Shown: positions 35,692 to 45,243 of the stretch, in pieces | How positions within the stretch are numbered: position 1 is the stretch's first letter | Layout of the letters: each line of letters begins with the position of its first letter | Assembly: GCF_003065385.1 (NCBI RefSeq) | Contig: NZ_CP023277.1 | Coordinates: forward strand, 326,044-390,043 | Direction: 5' to 3' | DNA: 64,000 bases | From: Polynucleobacter acidiphobus | GTDB lineage: Bacteria; Pseudomonadota; Gammaproteobacteria; Burkholderiales; Burkholderiaceae | Program-made: the position numbers and the translations under genes | The notes under the pieces: generated by a model | The model's database searches: none | What the model was told of the DNA's origin: nothing | The model's input: only the letters and a program-made list of their open reading frames with translations

Positions 35692-35937
35692 ATGCCCATC
35701 GTAATTACCACCATCATTACTGAGAATGGAAACCAAGTCATCCCACTGACTGGTGATGCATGTTATCCAGAGGCGGTTAAGAGGGTTGTTATCCGTATAC
35801 GTGGAAATGAACGAATCATTACTCCAATCGAACATACTTGGGATCACTTTTTCTTAAATGGACCCGTTGTTTCTGATGATTTTATGAATGAGCGTTGCTT
35901 ATCAAAGCCTTCAATTAAAGAAGATTTTGATTCTTAG
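35692..35937 (+). CDS. Orphan VapB/AbrB-like antitoxin, possibly degenerate
   Basis: 81 residues. The core VVIRIRGNERIITPIEHTWD and following FFLNGPVVSDDFMNER match the second half of VapB-type antitoxins (V.IR..GN..I.TP....WD.FF). The N-terminal half (ENGNQVIPLTGDACYP) is a poor version of the usual NGRSQAVRLP segment. No VapC toxin is adjacent; galU follows on the other strand. Likely a leftover of a toxin-antitoxin pair, or a regulator of unlinked genes. Confidence 0.65.
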   Translation: MPIVITTIITENGNQVIPLTGDACYPEAVKRVVIRIRGNERIITPIEHTWDHFFLNGPVVSDDFMNERCLSKPSIKEDFDS

Positions 35938-36017
35938 TAATCAGTTATTCAAAGCTATTGTCAAACTAGCTGGAATGTTGAACCTATCCAGGGGTAGAAA
36001 CAATCTCCTGCCAATGC

Positions 36018-36887
36018 CTAACGATTTTTAAGATAGGCCTCAAACTCATCTTTGAGTTCAGGATGTTTGAGTGCAAATTCAATCGTGGCCTTAAGGTAGC
36101 CCAACTTACTTCCGCAGTCATAGCGTACCCCTTCGTACTCATAGGCCAGAACGGGCTCATCCTTAAGAAGGGTCTGTATAGCATCAGTGAGTTGATATTC
36201 CCCGCCGGAACCAGGTTTGAGATTACGAATGTGGCCAAAGATCGAGGACGAAAGGATATAACGACCCACCACCCCAAGATTGGATGGAGCATCCTTCGTG
36301 GCGGGCTTTTCAATAATTCCGGTGACGGTATGGATTCCTGTACTTTGGGCTTTGGCTGCCACAACCCCGTAGGACTTGGTTTGCTCTGGCTGAATTTTCT
36401 CAACGGCTAAGACTGAAGCGTTGTGTTTGGCATGCAGATCAACCATTTGTTTGAGTACCGGAGTTTTTCCATCTAACAAATCATCGGCCAAGATAATGGC
36501 AAACGGTTCGTCACGAACTAATTTCTCAGCACATAAAACCGCATGTCCGAGACCCAAAGGTTCAGCTTGGCGGACATAGACGCAATCCACATGGCTGGGT
36601 TTAATGTTGCGCACAATCTCCAGAAGACTTTGCTTATTCTTCGCCTCAAGTTCTGCTTCAAGTTCATAGGCTTTATCAAAATGATCTTCGATGGCACGTT
36701 TACTGCGACCAGTCACAAAAATCATCTCCGTAATACCAGCAGCAATGGCCTCCTCGACCGCATACTGAATTAATGGCTTATCCACCACGTTGAGCATTTC
36801 CTTGGGGGATGCCTTAGTAGCTGGTAAAAAACGAGTCCCCAGGCCGGCAACAGGAAAGACTGCTTTGGTAATCGGTTTGGTCAACAT
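36018..36887 (-). CDS. galU: UTP-glucose-1-phosphate uridylyltransferase
   Basis: 289 residues. Makes UDP-glucose from UTP and glucose-1-phosphate. The N-terminal AVFPVAGLGTRFLPATKASPKEML is the nucleotide-binding signature. VRQAEPLGLGHAVLCA and FAIILADDLL also match. Length is typical. Together with galE it supplies UDP-hexoses for the glycosyltransferases at 17-26 kb. Confidence 0.96.
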   Translation of the reverse strand: MLTKPITKAVFPVAGLGTRFLPATKASPKEMLNVVDKPLIQYAVEEAIAAGITEMIFVTGRSKRAIEDHFDKAYELEAELEAKNKQSLLEIVRNIKPSHVDCVYVRQAEPLGLGHAVLCAEKLVRDEPFAIILADDLLDGKTPVLKQMVDLHAKHNASVLAVEKIQPEQTKSYGVVAAKAQSTGIHTVTGIIEKPATKDAPSNLGVVGRYILSSSIFGHIRNLKPGSGGEYQLTDAIQTLLKDEPVLAYEYEGVRYDCGSKLGYLKATIEFALKHPELKDEFEAYLKNR

Positions 36888-36971
36888 ATTTGTGATTATG
36901 CCCTTATTTGAAGTAATTCCTGAGGTTTTTAGTAAGTAATAAGCAGAGCATAAATAGTGAATTAATTATAT

Positions 36972-37021
36972 TTGACATATTGTAATTAATACCATTACAA
37001 TGTAATAAGTTGCATTACAAT
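36972..37021 (+). promoter_or_regulatory. higBA promoter with two tandem operators
   Basis: TTGACA (36972-36977) and TACAAT (36996-37001) are 18 bp apart. ATTGTAAT (36979-36986) and ATTACAAT (36994-37001) form a perfect 8-7-8 inverted repeat across the spacer and -10 box. A second repeat, TGTAAT (37001-37006) with ATTACA (37014-37019), lies just downstream with the same 7-bp spacer, 20 bp centre to centre. HigA-type repression is expected. Confidence 0.7.
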
Positions 37022-37027
37022 TGATAA

Positions 37028-37306
37028 ATGATTATCCAATTTAAACATCGTGGTTTGCAATTATTTTTTACAAAAGGTAGTTATAAGGGAATTCCTGTGC
37101 AGTTTGCATCTCGGATAGAGCGGATTCTCGATCGCCTAGATTCGTCGATGAGCCCTAATGATATGAATTTGCCAGGATATCGATTTCATGAGTTAAAGGG
37201 AAAGCGAAAAGGGGTCTATGCGGTCTCGGTTTCTGGTAACTGGAGAATCAGTTTTGAGTTTAAGGACTCCGATGTAGTTAATGTTAATTTGGAGGACTAT
37301 CACTAA
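37028..37306 (+). CDS. higB: HigB-type RelE-superfamily toxin
   Basis: 92 residues. Ribosome-dependent mRNA interferase family. GSYKGIPVQFASRIERIL near the N-terminus, MNLPGYRFHELKGKRKGVYAVSVSGNWRISFEF with the active-region basic and aromatic residues, and the closing DVVNVNLEDYH are strong matches to HigB. The toxin precedes the antitoxin, as usual for higBA, and they overlap by one base (TAATG). Confidence 0.92.
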   Translation: MIIQFKHRGLQLFFTKGSYKGIPVQFASRIERILDRLDSSMSPNDMNLPGYRFHELKGKRKGVYAVSVSGNWRISFEFKDSDVVNVNLEDYH

Positions 37307-37638
37307 TGAAGAATATTAAAAATAGTATGCGCAATCCTTCACGCAGACCAACGCATCCCGGCGCAATTCTACGTGAGGATATTTTGCCTTCACTCGGAAT
37401 CAGTCAGGCTGCCCTTGCTGAATATTTAGGAGTCAGCCGATTGACGGTATCTGAAATCTTGCTTGAAAAACGTGCCGTAAGTGCGGAAATGGCCATGCGC
37501 ATCTCAAAGGCAATTGGCGGATCTCCGGAGAGTTGGTTGCAGATGCAATCTGCCATTGATCTATGGGATGTTACGCAACGGTTTAAGCAAGACCCGGCGA
37601 AGTTACCTAAACCAATCCCAAATCTAGCTTTCGCCTGA
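37306..37638 (+). CDS. higA: HigA-type antitoxin
   Basis: 110 residues. RPTHPGAILREDILPSLGIS at the start of the domain and an XRE helix-turn-helix (QAALAEYLGVSRLTVSEIL) are typical of HigA; the C-terminal PESWLQMQSAIDLWDV also fits. It starts in the TAATG overlap with higB. An internal ATG eight codons in gives the shorter N-terminus seen in many relatives. Expected to bind HigB and the two operators upstream. Confidence 0.93.
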   Translation: MKNIKNSMRNPSRRPTHPGAILREDILPSLGISQAALAEYLGVSRLTVSEILLEKRAVSAEMAMRISKAIGGSPESWLQMQSAIDLWDVTQRFKQDPAKLPKPIPNLAFA

Positions 37639-37648
37639 TTGATTAAGC

Positions 37649-40558
37649 CTACATGCTTAGTTTATTAAGCTGTTCACTTAGCTTTGCATGACTTACTTCA
37701 AAATCCGCTAGCCGTTTTTTTTCCTGCTCGAGAACTGCGGCGGGAGCACGGGCCACAAACGACTCATTACTGAGTTTGCTCTGGCATTTGGCGATCTCGT
37801 TGGCAAGGCGCGTAATTTCTTTGGTAAGTCGCGCTTGCTCTGCTTTAGGGTCAACCTCAATCTTCAGCAATAACTTATTGCGACCTACGAGAGCAATCGG
37901 TGCGCCTGGCGCATCCTTTTCTAAAGTAGACTCATCGGTCACGATTTTCACTTCTGAGAGCTTTGCGAGTGCGCTTAAGTAGGGAGCTGCTTTGGTTAAA
38001 AACTCTTTATCTCCAAAAATCCATAATGGCACTTTTTGGGCAGGCGAGATTTGCATTTCCCCACGCAGATTACGGCACGCATCAATAATGGCTTTCACTT
38101 CACCTATCCATGCCTCGCTGGTTGGATCGATCTTGTCACTTTGCGATACGGGATAGGGTTGAAGTGCAATCGATTGCGACGGTTGATCAGCAAGCACTTT
38201 GCCACTCTTAGGACCAATGGTTTGCCACAACTCCTCAGTAATGAATGGAATGATGGGGTGAGCTAGGCGCAAAATGGTTTCTAGAACTCGTAAGAGTGTT
38301 CTCCTTGTTGCTCGTTGCTGAGCAGGAGTGCCATGCTGCAATTGAACTTTAGCAAGCTCTAAATACCAATCACAGTACTCATCCCACACAAATTGATAAA
38401 TGGCGAGTGCAATATTGTCAAACCGGTAGTCGGTAAAGCCCTTTGCCACATCTGCTTCGGTGCGCTGCAGTTGCGAGACGATCCAGCGATCCGCTTGCGA
38501 GAAATCCAGATACCCTTCGGGGCCACATTGGTTATCGCACGGTGCAAAGCCATTATCTTTCTCATCCCCGGGGCAACTCATTAAAACAAAGCGTGTGGCA
38601 TTCCACAGCTTATTACAAAAGTTACGGTAACCCTCGCAGCGTTTTTGATCAAAGTTGATATTGCGCCCTAAAGAGGCCAGTGAAGCAAAGGTAAAACGCA
38701 GTGCATCAGTCCCAAACGCCGGAATACCTTCTGAAAACTCTTTCTTGGTTTTCTTGGTAATGCTCTCCGCTTGCTTGGGGTTCATGAGGCCAGAGGTGCG
38801 TTTTTGAACCAAGTCATCAAGCGCAATACCATCAATCAAATCAATCGGATCCAAAGTATTGCCTTTGGACTTACTCATTTTCTGGCCTTCGGCATCGCGC
38901 ACCAAGCCATGCACATACACAGTCTTAAATGGCACCTTGCCAGTAAAGTGGCAGGTCATCATGACCATGCGGGCTACCCAAAAGAAGATGATGTCAAAGC
39001 CGGTGACCAAGACCGAGGAGGGTAAAAAGTGATCGAGCTCTTTGGTTTGTTTGGGCCACCCCAGTGAACTAAATGGCACTAAGGCAGAACTAAACCAGGT
39101 ATCTAAGACATCATCATCACGCTTTAGATCACCGCTATAGCCCGCTGCCTTGGCCTTGGCCTTGGCTTCATCGGCATTGCGTGCCACAAAGATCTCGCCA
39201 TTATTTCCATACCATGCGGGGATTTGATGGCCCCACCACAATTGCCGCGAGATGCACCAGTCCTGAATGTTCTCAAGCCACTGGGTATAGGTGGAGATCC
39301 AGTTCTCAGGTACGAGTTGGATGTCACCCGAAGTGACCGCATGCAAGGCGGCTCCTGCAATCGATTGACCCGGTTGGTAGCGATTATCGGGGCTTGCTTT
39401 AGACATCGCCACAAACCACTGATCGGTGAGCATGGGCTCAATCACGGTTTGGGTTCGATCACCCCGTGGCACCATGAGGGTGTGGGGTTGAACTTTTTCC
39501 AATAGATTAGCTGCTTCGAGATCGACCACAATTTGCTTACGAGCGGCAAAGCGATCGAGCCCTTGATAGACCTTCGGAGCATGCTCGTTAATTTTGGCAT
39601 CGAGCGTTAAGACATTAATGACCGGTAACTGATGACGCTGACCTACCGCATAGTCATTAAAGTCATGGGCGGGAGTGACTTTAACTACCCCAGTCCCAAA
39701 ACTCATATCCACATAGGTATCCGCAATAATCGGGATGCTGCGCTGGCAAAGAGGAAGCTCCACGGTTTTGCCAATCAGGTGACGATAACGCTCATCCTCC
39801 GGATGCACCATGACCGCCACGTCACCCAGGAGGGTTTCGGGACGGGTGGTTGCGACCACCAAGTGACCACTTCCATCGGATAGGGGATAGCGTATATGCC
39901 AGAGGCTGCCTTGTTCCTCGGTGCTGACCACTTCTAAATCCGAAACGGCGGTTCCTAACACGGGATCCCAGTTGACCAGGCGCTTGCCGCGATAAATTAG
40001 TCCCTGTTCAAAGAGGGTGACAAAGACCTCCACCACCGCCTCGGACATCTTGGGATCCATCGTGAAATACTCACGTGACCAATCGATTGATGCCCCTAGG
40101 CGCCGAATCTGACGCGTAATCGTGGAACCGGATTCTTCCTTCCACTCCCAGACTTTTTTGAGGAAGGCCTCGCGTCCAAGATCATGACGAGAAATTTTTT
40201 GGGCATCAAGTTGGCGTTCCACCACGATTTGGGTGGCGATTCCGGCGTGATCGGTGCCCGGAACCCAGAGGGTATTTTTGCCAGACATACGTGCATGACG
40301 CACCAAGCCATCCATGATGGTTTGATTAAAGGCGTGACCCATATGCAAGGTGCCGGTGACATTGGGCGGTGGCAACTGAATACAAAAATTGTCTTTGCCG
40401 TCATCCACCTTGGCGGTGGCAATGCCACGCGTTTCCCACTCAGGCCCCCAGAATGCTTCAATTGGGGCTGGCTCGTACGACTTGGCTAATTTGGCTAAGT
40501 CAGGATTGTGATTGGGCGAGGGATTTTCGGGGGAATGGGCAGTGTCAGGCATAAGCAT
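37649..40558 (-). CDS. valS: Valyl-tRNA synthetase
   Basis: 969 residues from ATG 40558 (ATG 40552 also possible; the frame begins at a TTG at 40561). Class I synthetase: HIGH-like [14 protein letters not shown], editing domain in the middle ([13 protein letters not shown]), KMSKS in [11 protein letters not shown], and a C-terminal coiled coil ([21 protein letters not shown] region). Normal length. Divergent from uvrD with an 18-bp gap. Confidence 0.97.
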   Translation of the reverse strand: MLMPDTAHSPENPSPNHNPDLAKLAKSYEPAPIEAFWGPEWETRGIATAKVDDGKDNFCIQLPPPNVTGTLHMGHAFNQTIMDGLVRHARMSGKNTLWVPGTDHAGIATQIVVERQLDAQKISRHDLGREAFLKKVWEWKEESGSTITRQIRRLGASIDWSREYFTMDPKMSEAVVEVFVTLFEQGLIYRGKRLVNWDPVLGTAVSDLEVVSTEEQGSLWHIRYPLSDGSGHLVVATTRPETLLGDVAVMVHPEDERYRHLIGKTVELPLCQRSIPIIADTYVDMSFGTGVVKVTPAHDFNDYAVGQRHQLPVINVLTLDAKINEHAPKVYQGLDRFAARKQIVVDLEAANLLEKVQPHTLMVPRGDRTQTVIEPMLTDQWFVAMSKASPDNRYQPGQSIAGAALHAVTSGDIQLVPENWISTYTQWLENIQDWCISRQLWWGHQIPAWYGNNGEIFVARNADEAKAKAKAAGYSGDLKRDDDVLDTWFSSALVPFSSLGWPKQTKELDHFLPSSVLVTGFDIIFFWVARMVMMTCHFTGKVPFKTVYVHGLVRDAEGQKMSKSKGNTLDPIDLIDGIALDDLVQKRTSGLMNPKQAESITKKTKKEFSEGIPAFGTDALRFTFASLASLGRNINFDQKRCEGYRNFCNKLWNATRFVLMSCPGDEKDNGFAPCDNQCGPEGYLDFSQADRWIVSQLQRTEADVAKGFTDYRFDNIALAIYQFVWDEYCDWYLELAKVQLQHGTPAQQRATRRTLLRVLETILRLAHPIIPFITEELWQTIGPKSGKVLADQPSQSIALQPYPVSQSDKIDPTSEAWIGEVKAIIDACRNLRGEMQISPAQKVPLWIFGDKEFLTKAAPYLSALAKLSEVKIVTDESTLEKDAPGAPIALVGRNKLLLKIEVDPKAEQARLTKEITRLANEIAKCQSKLSNESFVARAPAAVLEQEKKRLADFEVSHAKLSEQLNKLSM

Positions 40559-40576
40559 CAAATTATAATTGGGACG

Positions 40577-42913
40577 ATGTACGCTGATTTACTTGAGAAC
40601 CTCAATCCTGAACAACGGGAGGCGGTGACCTTATCTCCAACTCAGCCCGATGGCCGCCCTCAATCAGCACTGATTTTGGCGGGTGCGGGTAGCGGCAAGA
40701 CCCGCGTTTTAACCACCCGCATTGCCTGGCTGATTCAAACGGGGCAGATTTCTCCGATTGGGGTTTTGGCGGTCACTTTTACCAATAAAGCAGCCAAAGA
40801 AATGCTCACCCGCTTGGGGGCGATGCTGCCCATCAATACCCGGGGCATGTGGGTGGGAACCTTTCATGGTCTGTGTAATCGATTACTACGCGCACATCAT
40901 CGCGATGCGGGTCTGCCATCAACCTTTCAAATCTTGGATACGCAAGATCAACTCTCGGCGATTAAACGGCTTTTAAAGAGCCTCAACGTCGATGATGAGA
41001 AGTTCCCGCCGCGGCAATTGCAATACTTTATTGCGAATGCCAAGGAGCGGGGTAAGCGTGCCAAGGATCTCGACCCCGGTGATGATTTTGAGGCTCGCAT
41101 GATCCAGCTGTATGAGGCGTACGATGCCCAGTGTCAGCGCGAAGGCGTGTGTGACTTCTCTGAGCTCTTGTTGCGCAGTTATGAGTTACTTAAACACCAT
41201 GAGTTAATCCGCACGCACTATCAAGAACGCTTTAAACACATTCTGATTGATGAGTTTCAGGACACCAATGCCTTGCAATACGCTTGGCTCAAGCTCTTGG
41301 CCGGCAATGGCCAGATGACCAGCAGCTCAGTATTCGCGGTCGGTGATGATGATCAGAGCATCTATGCATTTCGGGGTGCGGATGTTGAGAACATGCGGCT
41401 CTATGAGAAGCAATTCAAACCGGTCACTGTAAAGTTAGAGCAAAACTATCGCTCACACGGGCATATCCTCGACGCTGCTAACCATTTGATTGCACACAAT
41501 CAAGATCGCTTGGGCAAGAACCTGCGTACTGAAGCTGGTGTAGGAGAGCCAGTACGTATTTATGAAGCCGCGAGTGATGGGATGGAGTGCGCTTGGCTCA
41601 TCGATGAGATTAAAGCCTTGATCCGAAGTGGTATGAGTCGTAGCGAGATCGCGGTGCTCTATCGTAGTAATGCTCAGTCGCGCATTATTGAGCACGGGCT
41701 GTTCTCAGCCAATATCCCTTACCGCGTGTATGGAGGCTTGCGCTTTTTTGAACGCGCCGAGATTAAGCATGCATTAGCCTACATGCGTTTACTCGAGAAC
41801 CCCAATGATGACACCTCCTTTGCACGAGTTGTGAACTTCCCAGCGCGCGGGATCGGGGCGCGTTCGATCGAGGCATTACAAGATGCTGCCAAACAACACC
41901 AGTGCTCATTCTATGCAGCAGCTTCATTTATTGAGGGTAAAGCCGGTAATAGTATCTCGGGGTTTGTGCGTCTCATTGAGCATCTGCGTGACTCAACTAA
42001 ACACAATACCTTACCGGAGACGGTGGAGTATGTGATTCAGCATAGCGGCTTGATTCAGCATTATTTGACCGAGCGTGAGGGGCAAGATCGCGTCGAGAAC
42101 TTACAAGAGCTGATTAATGCTGCGACCGCATTTGTGGCTGAAGAAGGTTATGGCCAAGATGTTCAAGCCGCTACGCCACCTAGCCCAGAGCAAGCTGGGG
42201 TGGAAGACATTTCTCCGCTGGCCGGATTTTTGGCTCACGCATCGCTTGAGGCTGGGGATAACCAAGCCGAGGCCGGTCAAGACGCCATTCAATTAATGAC
42301 CGTCCATTCGGCTAAAGGCTTAGAGTTCTCCGCCGTGTTTATGACGGGTCTCGAAGAAGGATTGTTTCCGCATGAGAACAGTATTTCAGAGCCCCGGGGG
42401 CTGGAAGAAGAGCGACGCCTCATGTATGTCGCAATTACGCGTGCCAAAGAGCGTTTGTATCTTTCGCATACCCAGTCACGCATGCTTCATGGCCAAGTGC
42501 GCTACAACATGCCCTCACGCTTTTTAGATGAATTACCCACTGAGAGCCTCAAGCATTTAACACCCAAAGCAAAAGATGCCCGCTGGGGAGCCACGTCCTG
42601 GCAAAAGGGTCGATCTGCGAATACAAACAGTGTGGATGAGTTGTGGTGGGGCGGTAACGAGAGTGATGTGCCGGTGCGCAATGATCAGGTGAGTAACGCG
42701 ATTGTCACGAGCTCCCTACAGTTAGAGCAAAACAGGAAGCGCGGACATTCCTTTCGGGTTGGTCAAGAAGTGTTCCATACCAAGTTTGGGGAAGGGCGGG
42801 TGACTGCATTGGAAGGCGAAGGAGTTGATGCCAAAGCACAAGTGAACTTCAAGCGCCATGGTGCGAAGTGGTTGCAGCTATCGATTGCGAAGCTGGTGGC
42901 GGTTGAGACCTAA
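40577..42913 (+). CDS. uvrD: UvrD/PcrA-type DNA helicase
   Basis: 778 residues from ATG 40577 ([17 protein letters not shown]). SF1A 3'-5' helicase of nucleotide-excision and mismatch repair. Walker [21 protein letters not shown] (motif II), [16 protein letters not shown] (motif III), LEQNYRS (motif IV), [10 protein letters not shown] (motif V) and [11 protein letters not shown] (motif VI). The C-terminal region after about 690 includes the Tudor-like [19 protein letters not shown], which in PcrA/UvrD contacts RNA polymerase. Confidence 0.95.
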   Translation: MYADLLENLNPEQREAVTLSPTQPDGRPQSALILAGAGSGKTRVLTTRIAWLIQTGQISPIGVLAVTFTNKAAKEMLTRLGAMLPINTRGMWVGTFHGLCNRLLRAHHRDAGLPSTFQILDTQDQLSAIKRLLKSLNVDDEKFPPRQLQYFIANAKERGKRAKDLDPGDDFEARMIQLYEAYDAQCQREGVCDFSELLLRSYELLKHHELIRTHYQERFKHILIDEFQDTNALQYAWLKLLAGNGQMTSSSVFAVGDDDQSIYAFRGADVENMRLYEKQFKPVTVKLEQNYRSHGHILDAANHLIAHNQDRLGKNLRTEAGVGEPVRIYEAASDGMECAWLIDEIKALIRSGMSRSEIAVLYRSNAQSRIIEHGLFSANIPYRVYGGLRFFERAEIKHALAYMRLLENPNDDTSFARVVNFPARGIGARSIEALQDAAKQHQCSFYAAASFIEGKAGNSISGFVRLIEHLRDSTKHNTLPETVEYVIQHSGLIQHYLTEREGQDRVENLQELINAATAFVAEEGYGQDVQAATPPSPEQAGVEDISPLAGFLAHASLEAGDNQAEAGQDAIQLMTVHSAKGLEFSAVFMTGLEEGLFPHENSISEPRGLEEERRLMYVAITRAKERLYLSHTQSRMLHGQVRYNMPSRFLDELPTESLKHLTPKAKDARWGATSWQKGRSANTNSVDELWWGGNESDVPVRNDQVSNAIVTSSLQLEQNRKRGHSFRVGQEVFHTKFGEGRVTALEGEGVDAKAQVNFKRHGAKWLQLSIAKLVAVET

Positions 42914-42922
42914 TACTTCAGC

Positions 42923-43714
42923 CTAATTCGGCAACTGCTCGTAATCATTGCCTGTAAAGCAACCCTTCCAGGTCGCAAAGAACGAGCAGTACATCACGGT
43001 TAGTGCAGCCATGGAAAAAGGCGCGACCACAAAGGATGCGTAACGGCTCAAACCGATGATATCCATGATCATTCCCAGTGTGAGCGGAATCACAATCAAG
43101 ACGACACTCCAAATGGTGATGTAGTAAAAAAATGCACCTTTATTGGTCCAGCACGCCATCCAACTGGCAAACAAGGCTTTGCTCGGTGGCATATCAGCCC
43201 ATGCCACTAAGACGGGCGCAAACCACATGAGCATGGCTACCGGGATATACAAAATGCCACCGATCATCAGTGAGTAATACAACTGCTGCATGACCTCAGA
43301 GGTGATCGGTTTGTCATTGGTAATGAATGGCAAGAGCGCCTGAAAATCAATCACCATACTCGCAATTAAGCTCATGGTGAAGATCATGAGGGCATACACT
43401 AGTCCCAGTTGCAAGATGCGTTTTTTAACCTCCGGGTTATTGGAGCGAAACGCTGCAAGGTAGACGGTTGGCAAAATCCGTTCTTTTTGAATCGTTTGAC
43501 GACACGCGGTCATAAAGCCAACCGATAGAGCGGGGGTCAAAATGAGGACCGCGAATACGCCGGCCAATGGGATCATGATGGCTAGCTGAGCCAAAAAGAC
43601 ATACATGAAGACTAGCATTAGAAAGCCCAGCGGGTTTTGCTTGAAGAGCCAAACTCCCTGGCGGACCCATACATAGCCTTCATTGGTTGCAACGGGATTG
43701 AGATTCATAGGCAC
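42923..43714 (-). CDS. BPSS1780-family membrane protein
   Basis: 263 residues with about six hydrophobic segments. The N-terminal GYVWVRQGVWLFKQNPLGFL is the typical BPSS1780 family opening. The family is common in Burkholderiales and its function is not known. It lies 10 bp downstream of thrB on the same strand, probably co-transcribed. Confidence 0.82.
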   Translation of the reverse strand: MPMNLNPVATNEGYVWVRQGVWLFKQNPLGFLMLVFMYVFLAQLAIMIPLAGVFAVLILTPALSVGFMTACRQTIQKERILPTVYLAAFRSNNPEVKKRILQLGLVYALMIFTMSLIASMVIDFQALLPFITNDKPITSEVMQQLYYSLMIGGILYIPVAMLMWFAPVLVAWADMPPSKALFASWMACWTNKGAFFYYITIWSVVLIVIPLTLGMIMDIIGLSRYASFVVAPFSMAALTVMYCSFFATWKGCFTGNDYEQLPN

Positions 43715-43724
43715 TTAGCTTACC

Positions 43725-44702
43725 TTAACTTTTGTGAAGGCGGTTGCGTAGGATTCGCTCAAAATGCGTTGGATCATGGGGCGTGAGCATGTGCGCATTA
43801 CGCGGTAGATAAAAATCCCAAAGCCGCGATATCCAAAATCGCAAAGCTGCCGCGCGTAACATGGCGGTCCAGGATTCTTCCTCGCCATCGGTGAGTGGGC
43901 GGACTGCCATATAGGAGGCCAATAGGGCGTGTAAACGCTCGCGATTGAGAGCACCTGAACCATTGGTAAACGGTTCTTCAAGACACCAATCATTGGCAGT
44001 GACAGCTAAATCAAATAACCATTTGTCATTACCTGCAAAGTAGAAATCAAAAAAACCACCCAAGGATTCTTGACCGTTGTGGGCAGTAAAAAGCACATTG
44101 TCCCGAAAGAGATCGCAATGACAGGGACCCTCAGGAAGAGATTGGTATACCGACGACTGAAAAAATGCTTCCTGAAATTGCATCTCCGATAGAAGCAATT
44201 CTTTTTGGGAAGTATTGAGGTGCGGCATGATCACAGGTACGGTTTCTTGCCACCAGGCAATACTGCGTAAATTGGGTTGGGATAGTGCAAACGATTTCCC
44301 AGCCAAATGCATTTTGGCTAACTCTCTACCCACGGCATCGCAATGCTCGCCCAGGGGATTAAGCTCTGATTGACCGGAGAGTTTGCTAACGATGGCTGCG
44401 GGCTTTCCCTTGATCTCAAACCACAGCTGTCCAGCGCGATTGGCAATCGGCTTGGGAACCGAGATGCCTTGATTAGCAAGATGAAGCATTAGCTCCAAGT
44501 AATAGGGCAGTTGCGCAGCACTTAAACGCTCAAAAATCGTTAAAACGTAGTGATTGACTTCGGATGTTTGGCAATCGAGAAAGAAATTGGAGTTTTCAAT
44601 CCCACCATGAATACCTTTGAGTTCGATCGCATTACCAATCGTAAAGTCACTCGCAATCCGAGGGGCGATCTCGTCAAGGGTGAGGGAGGTATAGACTGCC
44701 AT
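43725..44702 (-). CDS. thrB: Homoserine kinase, APH-fold type
   Basis: 325 residues. Phosphorylates homoserine in threonine synthesis. Belongs to the aminoglycoside-phosphotransferase-like ThrB family rather than the GHMP-fold E. coli type: ELKGIHGGIENSNFFL, catalytic HCDLFRDNVLF and the metal-binding GGFFDFYFAGND. Middle gene of a same-strand trio with a DUF2782 protein upstream and a BPSS1780 protein downstream, an arrangement common in the group. Confidence 0.93.
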   Translation of the reverse strand: MAVYTSLTLDEIAPRIASDFTIGNAIELKGIHGGIENSNFFLDCQTSEVNHYVLTIFERLSAAQLPYYLELMLHLANQGISVPKPIANRAGQLWFEIKGKPAAIVSKLSGQSELNPLGEHCDAVGRELAKMHLAGKSFALSQPNLRSIAWWQETVPVIMPHLNTSQKELLLSEMQFQEAFFQSSVYQSLPEGPCHCDLFRDNVLFTAHNGQESLGGFFDFYFAGNDKWLFDLAVTANDWCLEEPFTNGSGALNRERLHALLASYMAVRPLTDGEEESWTAMLRAAALRFWISRLWDFYLPRNAHMLTPHDPTHFERILRNRLHKS

Positions 44703-44710
44703 GCGCAGGA

Positions 44711-45121
44711 TTACTTAATTGGAATCCGAATACTCGGAACGCTAATTAAATTATCCGATGACATACCACCTGCTGGAAATACCGTTTGCGGGGGTGACAT
44801 CTCATAAGTACCAAAGGCGGATTTCACTTCAATTTCGGTTGGTAAATTGCTGTCCCGGTATTCGCGAATTTGAGTACCAGAGGGGTCGGTGTATTCAAAG
44901 CTGGGTTTGCGTTCTTCCTTGACACCAAGACCCGCAGGATTTCTGGATGACGGAGCTAATGGCTGATTATTGATTTGATTCAAATCTTCTTTACTTAGCG
45001 CTTGGGTGCCCGATGACTGGGCAAACACGCCATGCGATAGGAGTGCGGCAGAGCATGCGATGAAGGCATAGCGCCTTATTAGCGGTCCGGTCTTAGTAGG
45101 TAAATTGAGGGCTATTGTCAT
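44711..45121 (-). CDS. DUF2782 secreted protein
   Basis: 136 residues. A positively charged N-terminus and hydrophobic core ending near GVFAQ suggest a signal peptide. The C-terminal half, with DPSGTQIREYRDSNLPTEIEV and GTYEMSPP, matches DUF2782, a small periplasmic family of unknown function. It is 8 bp upstream of thrB. It is divergent from polA, separated by about 120 bp with no clear element that I can name. Confidence 0.85.
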   Translation of the reverse strand: MTIALNLPTKTGPLIRRYAFIACSAALLSHGVFAQSSGTQALSKEDLNQINNQPLAPSSRNPAGLGVKEERKPSFEYTDPSGTQIREYRDSNLPTEIEVKSAFGTYEMSPPQTVFPAGGMSSDNLISVPSIRIPIK

Positions 45122-45243
45122 TTGTTTGTTACCAAAGAATGCTGCCTATTATCCTAAGAAACTAGGATTTGCCCCACCGTTGCGCCGATCAAGCAAAATC
45201 AGGGGTTTTCCAGACCCCAGTAACTAAATTGTACGATTGAGGC

